A stretch of 64,000 bases of DNA from Hofstenia miamia (Eukaryota > Xenacoelomorpha > Acoela > Hofsteniidae): assembly GCA_900660155.1 (NCBI GenBank), contig CABFPE010000148.1, positions 2,368 through 66,367 of the forward strand. Reading direction: 5' to 3'. Shown piece by piece: positions 11,808-23,299 of the stretch; the first letter of the stretch is position 1; every line of letters begins with the position of its first letter. Below the pieces are notes generated by a model. It did not search any database and had not been told where the DNA came from. It saw nothing but the letters and a program-made list of their open reading frames with translations. The translations under genes and the position numbers were made by a program.

Positions 11808-12743
11808 ATGAATGCTACTAGTGAACAAAGAGAGGCTGTAATATGGGAAGAATTGCCGATATGGAACACATTTGTGACGACTGCAATAGTAATATTTGGG
11901 GTATTTTTCAATTTAATCATCATGGTAACTTACCTATCAAGCAACAAACTAAATAAAATGTTTACAAATAAAATTATGTTTAGCTTAGCAACCACAGACT
12001 TCTTGACATGTATCTGTAAATTTTTTCAAATCTACATCCAACCATTGATCATGGTCCCAAATGGCATTGGCGGTGAATTATACTGTAAGGTCGTATATTC
12101 TTCATTCTATATTTGGGTTCTCATAAAAGCGTCCATTCTTCACATTTTGTTTTTGTCAATAGACAGATATTTTGCTGTCATACATCCTATTACTTATAAA
12201 TCAATCATTTCCAAACAGTCACCAGTAAAATTTTTCATCTCTTTGTATTTATTGGGCCTAGTTTTTACTTTTGATACTTTCATTTCTTTTGGGCGTGGTA
12301 GCTTCGAAGAAGGAAGCGTCTGTTTACTTGTTGCTGAATATTTCCCAAAGCAAACTGATCTTCTTATAACATACTCCTACCTTGGGTTCACTTTTATTGC
12401 TCTTGGGATCATGATCTACAATTATGTTATAATAACAAAAAAAGTCTTGGAACGAAAGTTTGGTAATGAAAATGACGAGACTAAGAAGAAGAACAAACGT
12501 CTGCTTCATTTTTCAATTGTAATAACAATAGTGTTCACCATTTGCACTTTTCCTGTTTTTATATTCCTAAGTGTTTACTTTATGAACAAGGCCTATAGCC
12601 TAAGCATAGATATCTACCCTGATGACAGTGTATATCACATTTGTGTCCTATTAACAATTGCATCATCCTTCCTCAATCCAATATTATACGCAGTACAAAA
12701 CCGACAATTTCAAAAGGAGTTCGTATCGTTGATGAAACATTGA
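11808..12743 (+). CDS. Orphan class A (rhodopsin-like) G-protein-coupled receptor, intronless
   Basis: A 311-residue seven-helix receptor at the cell surface in a single exon. The short N-terminus has a possible glycosylation site (Asn2-Ala-Thr). TM1 holds GVFFN (31-35), TM2 LATTD (60-64), TM3 begins after Cys93 and ends in Asp119-Arg120-Tyr121 for G-protein coupling. Cys172 in the second outer loop can pair with Cys93. TM6 has C-T-F-P (246-249), where the usual W of CWxP is replaced by F, and TM7 has N-P-I-L-Y (290-294). The tail is very short. TM4 lacks the common tryptophan. The ligand cannot be told from sequence; peptide or amine receptors are both possible. It lies 277 bp right of a mariner end, with a poly(A) signal soon after the stop. 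The reading frame is whole. Confidence 0.9.
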   Translation: MNATSEQREAVIWEELPIWNTFVTTAIVIFGVFFNLIIMVTYLSSNKLNKMFTNKIMFSLATTDFLTCICKFFQIYIQPLIMVPNGIGGELYCKVVYSSFYIWVLIKASILHILFLSIDRYFAVIHPITYKSIISKQSPVKFFISLYLLGLVFTFDTFISFGRGSFEEGSVCLLVAEYFPKQTDLLITYSYLGFTFIALGIMIYNYVIITKKVLERKFGNENDETKKKNKRLLHFSIVITIVFTICTFPVFIFLSVYFMNKAYSLSIDIYPDDSVYHICVLLTIASSFLNPILYAVQNRQFQKEFVSLMKH

Positions 12744-12774
12744 CTTAAGTTATAAGCAGATTTGATATAAGTGT

Positions 12775-12780
12775 AATAAA
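12775..12780 (+). terminator. Poly(A) signal of the GPCR gene
   Basis: AATAAA lies about 30 bp after the TGA stop of the receptor gene. It gives a very short 3' UTR and is the first such hexamer downstream on the + strand. Confidence 0.6.
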
Positions 12781-13964
12781 AATTCGAGATAGCCTTGAAT
12801 ACTAATTAAATAGTGCAAATTTAGTCCTGTTAGCTAAGCACTAGAATGTATTCTTGCATATTGTTATAAGCTAGATCTATTATTATTTTGATAAGTTAAC
12901 CTTTGACTGTTTAACAATTTTATTCAATTCAAACACAATGCTGCATGAAACAAAAATTTTATTAAAATTTTGTACTTTTCGTACTAATAATAACAAAAGC
13001 AGCAGTCGACAAAATACGAATATCACACACGAGGCGAAAATTATAGAGAAATCACTAGGCTGTTATATTTCACTGGTTTCAATAGACTAAAAAAATTAAT
13101 AGAACTTACTATAAAATTCGTTGCTAGCAATAAAAGATCGTTTTCGTTGCGTCACCATTTGATAATAAAAACACTACAAACAAAAAGATGAAAATAATAT
13201 TGTGAAAGCTACTGTAATATTGTAGCATGAAGTATCGTACATGATAAACCAGTATAGCCTATGGGCAGAAGTCGAATATTGAATTGTTTAACAATATTTT
13301 TCTTCAAGGAAAAGACATAAATTTTATAAGAAATGCTACAAGAGCTAGCAATACATATGTTTATTATTTTGATTATATTTAATTTTGAAATTTTTTATTG
13401 TATACTTTGTTCTTTGTCTTATTTGATAATTCATTTTTTGTTATTTTTTTGTTAATGATGCAATTATGTTAATAGTACCAGCATTAGTTGACTGTGTTTT
13501 GTTACAACTGCTACACTAATAAAGATTTCTTCTTCTTTTTCAGAATTCATTGAAATTGAAAAGCTCTACCAATCTCGTATACATCCTGCCTAATGATTTG
13601 TTTGTTGCCGGTACAGACTAGAAATAGGAGAATTCCTTCTGGAATCTAGTCACTATACCAAAATAACTGAACTTGCTAGAAAATGCATGCTGTCTAAAAT
13701 CTGTCGAGAAAAGAAAACATTAATACATAAATATTAATTTTGCTGTATTGTTTTTAATTTTAACAAGAGATACCACTTTATATTTGCGATTGGTCAATCT
13801 TTAGCTTGAACTTTTTTCTGTAACATTTAGTAATTACAATTTAAAATTATCTGAGTATAGAAAATAAAGTCTAAGGCTCAAGTTAAGTTTGGTGGATGTT
13901 AGATCCACTTTTAATATATTTGATTTATTCTTAGAAATCTGAAAAATCATTAAAAAAAATTGAA

Positions 13965-14115
13965 AGTATGGCAAATATCTGCCAAATATTTGCAAAGCTT
14001 TACAAATTTTTGGAAAATTTGCAAGTTATTTGGAAAACTTGCCAAACAATTGGCAAATATATGCTAAATCTTTGAAATTGATTTGCAAATAAAATTCACA
14101 AATTTGGCATTAATT
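13965..14115. repeat. Cluster of TTTGCAAA / TTGGCAAA words
   Basis: Within about 150 bp the words TTTGCAAA, TTGGCAAAT, TTTGGAAAA and TTGCCAAA recur at least ten times on both strands, with irregular spacing. It resembles the short-word arrays seen near hAT ends elsewhere in the window. No inverted terminal pair or target duplication could be defined, so it may be only a degenerate simple repeat. Confidence 0.5.
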
Positions 14116-14429
14116 TGGAATTTTTTCTACTAAATTTCAGAAACATTTATATAATGGTTGCATAAGTCAACCTAATGGTTGCACTCTACTGATTTTTCAT
14201 GGTGGAAACTGCACCTCTCCTTAGGAATAAATTTAGTATTATTATTAATAAATTCTGTTGTTTTTATTGTGTAAAGACGTCGTTTTGTAATGTCGGTTTC
14301 ATGACGCTCCGAGTGACAAAATCGACGTCTTTTTGATGTCATTATTTTTGCCTTCAACGACGTCATCATGACAGCCGTGTGTTTAATGGGTTAAATCTTT
14401 CACCGGAATTACGATGTTGTGGAAATACG

Positions 14430-14517
14430 TTGAATCTGAAATTTTTCATCAATTGGGTAATATTATTTCATTCTTGAATCTGAAATTTTTCATCAATTGG
14501 GTAATATTATTTCATTC
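14430..14517. repeat. Tandem duplication, 44-bp unit, 2 copies
   Basis: The phrase TTGAATCTGAAATTTTTCAT starts at 14430 and again at 14474. The two 44-bp copies are identical, indicating a recent slippage event. Confidence 0.9.
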
Positions 14518-16420
14518 TCATGAAATTATTTACATTTCTAGTTGAAATCAATATTTGAGATAATGTATTAATGCATTTTTTGTAAAACGAATATAATTTA
14601 ATTATGAATTTCAAATAAATTACTTAATTCAGCGTTTACGTTCAAAAATAAGTCCTGGATTTTTGGATCAAGTATAGAGTTTTGTACCTACTTACTTTGA
14701 TTAGTAAACAACTTTGCACACGTTCATGCTATAATATTAAATTTTTCTTAAAATAATTTGAAACTCCTCTTTAATTAAATGATTAAATGATGTAGAAGAA
14801 TTTAGGCCAGGACTTAATGATAATGCATTTTCTATATGCCATTAAAAATTTACAAATTAACATCGTTGAAAAACACACTGTAAAAGTTATTTCCAATATT
14901 TCAATGCTATTTTTTATACTAAGTAGTTCAAGGGCATCTCTTACAAATAATTATCAACGGCAAAAAGGCGTTATAAAAATTTTATAAAATTTTGATATTT
15001 TTAAGGAAAACTTGTTTTAAATTTATAATGGCATTGAATGGTTCCAGCCGATTTTCTGTTCTCTACATGTAGCAGCAATTAACTTTTTGGAATAAGAATA
15101 TAATCAACAAAATATTTTGCTAATAACTAACATCATCAGGAAATATACTAAGTTTTTATACAGTTTAATGAAATATACATGTATTTTATATAGTTGATGA
15201 AAATATTGTCAAAAAAATTTAATTTTCTTTTTATTTAAAGTAGGCTTAAAGATATGATATAATACGATTCTCCTGCTATTAGGGTAAATTGATATTGAGT
15301 TTTACATAATATTTTAAGTAGTAATGGCCGGGCAAGGAGGCTCTAATGGGACACCCTGAAGTTCTTGTAACACCCACGGATATTTGCCATGGGGAAATGA
15401 GGTGATTCTTTTGGATATTATCTAGTGACGAACTGTTTTTGACAAAACTAAATTGAGCAAATTAATTTTTAGACAATTTCTTTGAACCAATGTGATGAAT
15501 ATTTGATTTCTAGGATTTAGGCAAACAGATATTTTTGATGACAAGTTTCACTTAAGACGTGTTTATTGCAACAATGTTTTAAACATGTAACACCATGTTT
15601 TAAGGAAAACAATTGATAGACACAAAACCCATTTTCATTTTCTACTAATATCCAAATACAAAGTAGAAAATATTTCACTAAACATAAACCCTATAGATGT
15701 ATGAAATTAGACTTACTTTTCAAAAACAAGATAGAAAATATTCGCCATACTTAAACATTACAGGCCTATGAAATATAGAATTACATGATAAAGGCAATTG
15801 TGTTTTTCGTTTTTTCAAATGCATTGCTATTTTTCATTGTTAAAAATTCCAGATGTTTCTAATGATTAATATCTGCAATCGTTGTAATTAATTCGGTTTC
15901 GCATAGGTTTCCTATCCATAAAAAATTCCATGTGCTTAATTCATTTTTTACGAATACAAAACGGAAAAATATTCACTATGCTTAAACTTTACAGGTGTAT
16001 GAAATATAGCCTACATGACAAACGCAATTTCGTTTTCTAAATAAATTATACATGCGATGCTATTAGTAGGATTTATACATATACATGCTTTCATTAATAC
16101 ACTATTATGATACTAGTTTTACACAACAGTCTTTCTCTGCATTTCTTTTTGGCTTATACAGATTTTCAGGGGATGTACACTAGGTATATGACTTTATTAC
16201 AACTTTATATGAGTATGTGATTTTCTGATGAGCTTTGTTTCTAGATGAAAGATTTTCAGAGTCTCCAACCAATCAATGAAAAAATATGCTTATCTTTCAC
16301 CCTTGTTTCTCAAAATGTAAAAAATTGAAACAAAAATTGCTTGAGTATTTGGATCTTAAACAAAATTTGATTTCCAATGTTTGTCCATTTTTACAAATGG
16401 TAAGAGATCCTGTAACACTT

Positions 16421-17950
16421 TCACAGCTCTCTCAGCACATATATTAGAATGTTGGTTTCATTAGACCAAAAAGTTTCAACATAAATTAAGCCTTTTAAGC
16501 AATTGATTCTTGCAAGTTGTTCTTTTAAATTTTCTTTGCTGTTTTCTTTGTATAATTGGCTAGAAATCCATAATTGACCCCATGTACCACATATAAACTT
16601 TGCTCCCAACTGAAGTTCCATCCTTTGTTGAGGGATTAATATATATATGCCAAAATAAGTAAATACCTCTGCTATTCCACCTTGCATTGTGCAAATTTTT
16701 AAAACTGATTTTTGGAAAATATCCATTTTCAAAGTAAAACTTAGCCACAAGCAATAAGTGATGAAAAAATGCATATCATATCACCATCAAGAATGATCTT
16801 CATTATTATTTCTAAAATTTGTTTTCAGTTCTTGATAATTTTCTGCAGTACTGTCTACAAAAGAATAACTAATATTTGATGAAGCTGTCTTCCCACCATA
16901 TAACTGATCAATAACTAATTTTAACACTCCATCAAGAATATGGTATTGACATCCAACAAATAATGGTTTTGTCAAATGTTTGTCCTCAAATTCCCGGTTC
17001 AATTTAGCAATCACACCTTCTTTATGGCCAGTATTAACACTATTAGTGTCCGTTACAAACATCACAATTGATTTCCACAATATTAATTTGTCCAATAGCT
17101 CTTTCAGACCACTGAATATTATTATTGCTTTGCCATTCCTTAATACCATTGTTTTTAGACGTACTTTTTTCTCTTGATTCTTGAGAACAACTACGTTATA
17201 TTCTCTTCTTCCGATTCTTTTGCCATCAAAATGAAGATACCATTTTTCGTTTTGTAACTCTTTTTTCCATGTGTTTATTAGTTGCTTTCCATTTCTTATG
17301 ACACCTTTATGAATAGCAGATTGACTTGGTGTACTAACATCAGTTCCAGAGTTTTTAGTTCATTGAAAACAGCTGCTGCTTTTCTATTTGATAGTTTTGT
17401 TGTTGTAACTAAGTTGACAGCATGATCACTACTTTGTTTTCATTTTTGGATTTTTCAGCAAAGAATTGCATTCACACAGAATCAGTATGACTAAAATCGT
17501 TAACACGAGAATAGTCTTCACTAGAATGGTTCTGTCGTCCACTTGAATCACTTGGTGTGATTTAGCAGGGTGGATTTTCTTAAAAGAATCTAATTTCATG
17601 GTAGTACATCTGATCTTGCCATCAGTTTCAATTTGTTTCTGATACAAATTTCGGTCTTCAGTTGCTAGTCACACTCCATTTGTTATTCTAATATCAAAAA
17701 ATACAATTAAATTTTGCAGAACCTGTTTTTTCAATTCTCTTTCGCTTTTCTTGGTCAATTACTCCATCTTTCTTGGAACAGATCTTTTGTCAATCATTTG
17801 AAAACTAAGTTTTATCCACAAGTTCTCACATTCTTGAGAAATTATTTTAAATCTTCCTTTAATACTCTTTTCTGTAGCAGCCAAAGTAGTTGTGTATCTG
17901 TCAATGACTTGTTGCTCTGTTGGTAATTTACAAAGCTCAGACAAATTTTG
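16421..17950 (-). pseudogene. Broken transposase-like gene (hAT-like pattern), family not named
   Basis: The minus strand carries one decaying protein in several frames. From its N-terminal side: a segment with LPTEQQVIDRY (about 17930), a segment with KWYLHFDGKRIGRREYNVVV (about 17240), MFVTDTNSVNTGHKEGVIAK (about 17070), GCQYHILDGVLKLVIDQLYG (about 16930) and NARWNSRGIYLFW (about 16680). The longest clean frame runs from about 17360 to 16787. Two aspartates (FDGK and VTDT), a C-x-x-H motif and an R-W pair, in this order, are what a hAT-type RNase-H-fold transposase shows, so I infer a hAT-like enzyme. At least three frame changes and a stop after NNNEDHS (at 16787) mark it as dead. No inverted ends were found. 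I recall similar proteins being multicopy in other invertebrates, but cannot check that here. Confidence 0.6.
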
Positions 17951-18719
17951 TTGGATTTTTGTACTCTGTCATTTCTTTGTTTTCTCAAAATGAGTATTAT
18001 TTCTTTTGAACATATTTTTATTTTCTTCTTTAGGGACTGGATTTTTCAACATCTAAAATACACAAGAAATCTAAATAGATGTGAAGTCAGACATAAGTCA
18101 AAATAAATTTTACTCAAGACAGGAGTTCAAGTAAGTTCTATAAGCAAAATTGATACTAAAACAAACACCACAACATAAACAATGCAATGAAGTAAATACA
18201 ATGAGAATTAAAGATTGTAACAGCTTGCAACAACAAAAGATTAGCAAATAGCTTAAATATAAAAATATGCAATTAATTTTTCTTACTTATCATTTTATGT
18301 GTATCCAAATTCAACAAAAGGCATTTAAATGGTTAAAACTAAAAATTGTTTGGTGGGGGAATTTTTCAAAATAAAACTGGTTTTAAACATTGCTATGAGC
18401 TATTTAATATAAAAGTTCATCTAATCATAGCATCCTCATTTATTTTTTCAACAAAAGTGATTTTAAGGAATATGCCTAATGTACACGTTTGCTGACTGTA
18501 AACATCTTTTGTTGACTTTGCACGTTTTTCAGTTTATTTGGTTTATGACTCTTGCTCACAGTATTGTTGATATCTTTTCCATGGTATTGTGTAGTGGCCA
18601 TAGAAATGAGAATGCGTTTTTCCAGGCAATTCACCATTATTCTAGTTGATGTATTACTATACACTCAGTTCCCCTTCACTGGATATGATTTCCAATCATT
18701 AAATTAGTCAACTCCATGT

Positions 18720-19340
18720 TGAGATCGCCTTCTAAATGTACAAATGCTTGTAAATAGTACATTTTCATCCATAAAAAATATAGGCGCATGGTATTTAGAA
18801 GATGGATCACCAAGAATTTTGAGAAAATTACAAAATAATAATTTATAGGTGAAAAACAAGATCTATAAAATCACTTAACCATGGAATAAACTCTGCTGAC
18901 TTGAAAAATTTAATACACATTCAGTTAATATCATCCTAATGTTACAACAAAGTGAAAATCAATGTGTATAATTTATAGTTTCAGTAACTACTAGTTAAAA
19001 AAATATGAAATTTAAAAATGCATGCAATTATACAAAATATTCAATATAGCAAAAATCATTATGTATAATTTTGTTTGAAGTAGTAATTTAAAAACATACT
19101 TGATTAAACGTGGAACATTATAATATAGATGGTTATAAAAACAAAGTATTGTCATAACTTGTTATTCTTGTGTACATGCATTTGAAAGCAAAATGCATTC
19201 CTTCAATCTTTCAGTTTTCAAGATTGCATTCTAAACGTAAAAATGCTTGTAAATAGTGTATTATTCACATGTAAAAAATATAGGGGCATTATATTTTAAA
19301 CGTAAATTGCTAGGAATTTCGAGAAAATTGAAAACTAATA
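18720..19340. repeat. Diverged direct repeats about 485 bp apart
   Basis: The stretches around 18727-18850 and 19212-19335 align in the same orientation. Both contain a TTCTAAA..GTA.AAATGCTTG core, then AAAAAATATAGG.GCAT, then a GAGAAAATT block. Similarity is moderate, roughly 75% by eye. This is an old duplication or two copies of an unidentified dispersed repeat. No coding signal is seen in either. Confidence 0.6.
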
Positions 19341-19449
19341 TTTTGTAAGCATAGGAATTCTACAATATCATCCCATATGCTAAGTGTTAGATCAAATATT
19401 GCTAAAAAAATACAAATATTAACACGTGTTTGATTAAATTACAAGAGTT

Positions 19450-19740
19450 AGAAGCCAGAAATATTAAAAACACGTGAATTATTGCGAATTAGTACAAATG
19501 ATGAAAGCAAAAACATTAAATTCAGGGGATCAAAGGAGTACCAATGTTTCTATGCATTGGTGTATTTCAAGATCTAAACCAAAGCCCTAGATTTACATGT
19601 ATTTTGAGATTGAAATAAATGCAAAGTATCAGCTCACAAGGGCTAACAATACAGCTAAGATATTTTTGCCATCACTTCATTTTAGATTGTTGACGATGAC
19701 TCCACAATAATATATGAATTCAATAAATCAAATTGATATT
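19450..19740 (+). repeat. Left arm of an inverted dispersed repeat (partner 21775-22070)
   Basis: Phrases such as TTAGTACAAATGATGAAAGC, ACCAATGTTTCTATG and CAAGATCTAAACCAAAGCCC occur here on the + strand and at 21775-22070 on the minus strand. Identity is about 80-85% by eye. Either two copies of one dispersed repeat in opposite orientation, or the arms of one larger element. A hAT-type N-terminal reading frame (21048-21510) lies between the arms. Confidence 0.7.
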
Positions 19741-20216
19741 AATTGGTTTAGACAAGTACTATTTAACGCCATGTTACTCAAGATAGTAAAAAGCATTAAA
19801 ATCACATAAAAACACTTCAATTATTGAATGAAATAGGAAACTTAATAACTGTTTAAGAAATAAATTCACCCCAGCACTGCCATGCAAATTCTGAAAACCC
19901 AAATTTCAATGCATATTTGGTAAATTTCAACAAAAATGTACCTGTATAATAAAAAACCGTGAGATCAACGCATCCATTTCATAGCTGAATGTAAGACATG
20001 GCTAGATTGACCAAGCTTTCACATCAATTTACCCTTGTCAACCAGAATAACCACAAATTTGACATATACTTTAATATAATATCTTCAATAGCTTTTTTTT
20101 TATTAGTTTGCTTTTCTAATATGAATCATTATCAACCATAATGTAAAGTTACTAGCTGAAACAAGTCAATTTTCCATTATTTTAACTAGAACAATGTGTT
20201 TTTAACATTGTTGCAA

Positions 20217-20319
20217 CCGGGTCGGGCCGGGCCAGTTTGGGCCTGAAATTGTGATTTTAACGGATCTAATTATTGTTTTCACTAATACTTGAAACCTGAC
20301 GGGGGTTGAATTTGCCAGA
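20217..20319. mobile_element. Possible short hAT-like element with GGGTCGGGCC words
   Basis: TGTTGCAA (20209-20216) and CGTTGCAA (20320-20327) flank a 103-bp segment that opens with CCGGGTCGGGCCGGGCC. The near-perfect 8-bp direct repeat (7 of 8) and the GC-rich short-word run match the other hAT-type elements here. The inverted ends themselves are weak. Alternatively, it is just the left end of a larger element that includes the BED-finger frame at 21048. Confidence 0.35.
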
Positions 20320-21047
20320 CGTTGCAAGGTTATCAGAATTAGTAGGCGTTCTCAGTCACAGTTACATGAATCATAATTTGAAGCTGCTTTGATTTATTTA
20401 CTCAACGATTTCCTTGGCTATTCATTATTTGCTTTTGTTATTACGTGAATATATACTCAAGGGATAATTTACTTAATTTGACCAGTTGCTAGTTGTACAA
20501 TATTATTATTCAGAAGAATTAAGACGAAAAACAGGTGAATTTAATAGTACAGTCATGACCGCCTCGAAAACAACATATGTATCTAGGAGTTCATGGTACA
20601 GTTATTAATGCATGTTTAAAATACATAAAGGTCCTACATCTTATTCCTTTTCTTTTTCTGCATGATACGAAAAGATATATTTTTTATTCATTAGGCTACT
20701 TTTTACTATAATATAGCTTACGTTCGTTAACCTGATTTTTTAAATAATTTGTTTTGAAAATTACAATATTGAACAACTTTTTCTGTTGTCTTATAATTAT
20801 AATAATGCCAATGTGTTTTCATTGTATTTTTATATTTATTTAAAGACTTTTCTTTTCTAATGTCCAAATTATATATTATTTACTATGTAATGCTTGTGTT
20901 TTATTATTTTTGGAAGAAATTTGAATATAGAATTTATAGATATACTGGAAAATAGTAGTACTAGGCTAAAACGGATCGAAAGGAAAGCGACAAGAGAAAA
21001 GTTTTGTTTCTAGATTGTGATAAACATGTTTGTGACATACACATTAT

Positions 21048-21510
21048 AATGACGAGTGCCACTGAAGTTAAAGATTTGTTACGATCTGGAAATGAGCGCG
21101 TTGTTCTTGTGCCGAAAAGTGGAGCCAAATCTAATGTTTGGCAGACTTTTCGTTTAATAAAACTTGACGAGTCAGTCATATCAGGCTTCTGCGCATCCAG
21201 CATCTGTAAGAAAGTAAGTCGTATTTTAGTAGCAATTATATTGTCCATTATTGCCAATGTCTTAATGAACTTGTTAGGTCAAGGTATTCACTTCAAATTC
21301 CGGTACTTCACATTTGAATCGCCACGCCACTTTATGTGCTCCTATTACACGACCCCAAGACAGTTGACACTGAAGCAAACATTAAATAGGACTGCAGTTA
21401 CATTTTCCCAACAAGATCGGTCTGAAATTAAACGAACAGAAGCGCTTTATGTTGCTCAAGGTTACAACAGTCAATTAATGCTAATGTACATTAGAGACTT
21501 CATGCTTTAA
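21048..21510 (+). pseudogene. hAT-type transposase N-terminal (BED finger) remnant
   Basis: Starting with the methionine at 21049, the frame reads KSGAKSNVWQTFRLIKLDES, then GFCASSICKKV. A conserved tryptophan-x-x-phenylalanine, then a strand ending in Cys-x-x-Cys-Lys, is the BED zinc-finger pattern found at the N-terminus of hAT transposases. The first zinc cysteine appears replaced by serine (ASSIC where ACxxC is usual). Downstream (about 21280-21450) the frame includes RQLTLKQTLNRT, like the segment after the finger in this family. Catalytic and dimerisation parts are absent. An upstream in-frame ATG at 21004 would add 15 residues unlike the family. Confidence 0.5.
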
Positions 21511-21774
21511 AACACATAGCTGGGCTTTCTATTGTGTAGATCATTTGTCATTCATCATTAAAACAAAATATACACTACTATTAAACACATAAAGCCTTGA
21601 ATGGTTAATTCAATTACAATGCTAGATAGGATATATTCAAGCCATCATGTAAAGAGATACAAATTTAATAATTACAATGAAATTCAGGTGTACATCTGAT
21701 TGTTATATCCAGTAACACTCTAATAATTTGCTAACACAACAAAAACATTGTTTGGATGTCAGATATTCGTTGCA

Positions 21775-22070
21775 AAAAAGGAAAGTCCACTGTACATTTT
21801 GGGCATGGAATTATATATTTAATGAATAAATATTCAAAAATCACTATCATCACAACCAATTGTTGTGAAAAAATGAAATCTACATGAATATTTAGAAATA
21901 TTTTAGCTAATTTGTTAGTCCTGGTTAGCTGATACTTTGCATTTATTTCAATGTCAAAATACATTTAAAGCTGGGGCTTTGGTTTAGATCTTGAAATACG
22001 CCAACACATAGAAACATTGGTACGGCTCAGATCCCCCGAATTTAAGTTTTTGCTTTCATCATTTGTACTA
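21775..22070 (-). repeat. Right arm of an inverted dispersed repeat (partner 19450-19740)
   Basis: The minus strand here matches the + strand at 19450-19740 (see that entry), with small insertions and deletions. Outside about 22070 and inside about 21775 the similarity is lost. The open frame on the minus strand across this arm is not conserved in the partner and is not a gene. Confidence 0.7.
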
Positions 22071-22265
22071 ATTTCCAATATTTCAAACTCAAAGATTGAA
22101 GGCAATGCGATTTGGTTTCAAATGCATAATTGCCAATGTTTTCATTGTGAGCAGTTGATAAATGTGAGCGCTCTGTGCTCAATGCAATCAATTCCACTGC
22201 TATCATTGAGTCGCCAGAAGTTAGATAAATAAGACAAAATTATTAGCTCCTTTTAAGAATATGGA

Positions 22266-22799
22266 AAAGATGAGCTAATATTTCAACATAATTTCCTAGC
22301 ATCCTTTGACGAAATACCTTTAGAAACGCACACCAAAATCACACAAGCGGAAAAGGAGGTTAAGAAAATGCACTCGCAAACAGAAAAAAGATCACGACTT
22401 CCGAAGAAGCTGAGAGAAGAAGCCGATGTCCTCATTATTGGTCCCTCAATGTACCAGCACCTCAGAGCCCCAGGATTGATAAAGAACCATGTTGCTGTAC
22501 TTTCATTACTGGGCGCTACCAGTAATGACGTTACAGAAGTCTTAAAAGAATACCAACCTTCAGAGCGAATTAAGAAAATATTAGTTAAGATCAGACGAAA
22601 TGATATAATGAAATGAAGAGAAAATTACACAGATAAGTACACTAATTTGCTTAAAATGATGCACGCTAAATTTCAGCAAGTTTTCTTAGGAGAGGTGGCT
22701 CCTTTCCCTAACAAGAAGGAGTTCAACAGAAAATCACTTGAACTAAATTTATTAATTAAACAAAATTCGAAATTATTGAATTATTCAGTTTTTGTTTAG
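22266..22799 (+). pseudogene. LINE ORF1 remnant with SGNH/GDSL-like domain
   Basis: The + frame reads EEADVLIIGPSMYQHL (about 22410-22460), then KKILVKIRRNDIMK (about 22573-22613). In a second frame LLKMMHAKFQQVFLGEVAPF continues, followed by NLLIKQNSKLLNYSVF to the stop at 22797. DVLIIG-x-S and I-x-x-x-N-D-I correspond to block I (GDS) and block III (GxND) of SGNH hydrolases, a domain known from ORF1 of several CR1-type LINEs. The nucleophile block reads GPS instead of GDS, and the G of GxND is changed. One frame break near 22614 separates the parts. The endonuclease region of a LINE follows 550 bp downstream on the same strand. Confidence 0.6.
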
Positions 22800-23299
22800 G
22801 AACTAATCCAAATCCAAAAATATTTGCAATCAACTGTATCCATTTTTCGAGGCTTGGTTACTTATTGCATGTGCACTTTCAGCAATTATGCACCATAGTT
22901 TCCCCACCATAACCTGCAATCAAAGACACGTCAAAATTTCACAAATGCACACTGCTTTGCCACTTACCGATCAATTACCACGCCTGTGCTTCACCACCAA
23001 CATCAAATATATGCTAAAGTACTTTCTTTGCTGCCACCACTATCACTTGCTGAGGTTTAAAGAATCGGAAACATTTTAAGACTATTTTAATGACGGTAAT
23101 TTTTTTTTATTATTGTATTAACAATTGGGTTGTGGCAAATTTTTCACTTTTTGGCCATAATCTATAATAGTTCCCCTTGGGCATTTTTCTTATTTATTCA
23201 TATTTCCCTAAATTCTAAAAATACTGTAACATTATTGAATAAAAAGCTTCAAATTAATGGCGGCGTAGCATTTATCACCCACTTAAACTATTTTGTATA

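Larger units (their letters stand above)
12781..16420. other. Stretch without recognisable genes
   Basis: Long AT-rich DNA with short frames only. Two small repeat features (13965-14115 and 14430-14517) are listed separately. A pyrimidine run ending in TTTTTCAG near 13540 is acceptor-like, but no coding exon follows it. No transposon family was recognised here. Confidence 0.5.

Noticed and set aside
20961-21257. Minus-strand open frame opposite the BED-finger frame
   Set aside because: The + strand frame shows the conserved W-x-x-F and CKK pattern; the antisense frame has no family resemblance.
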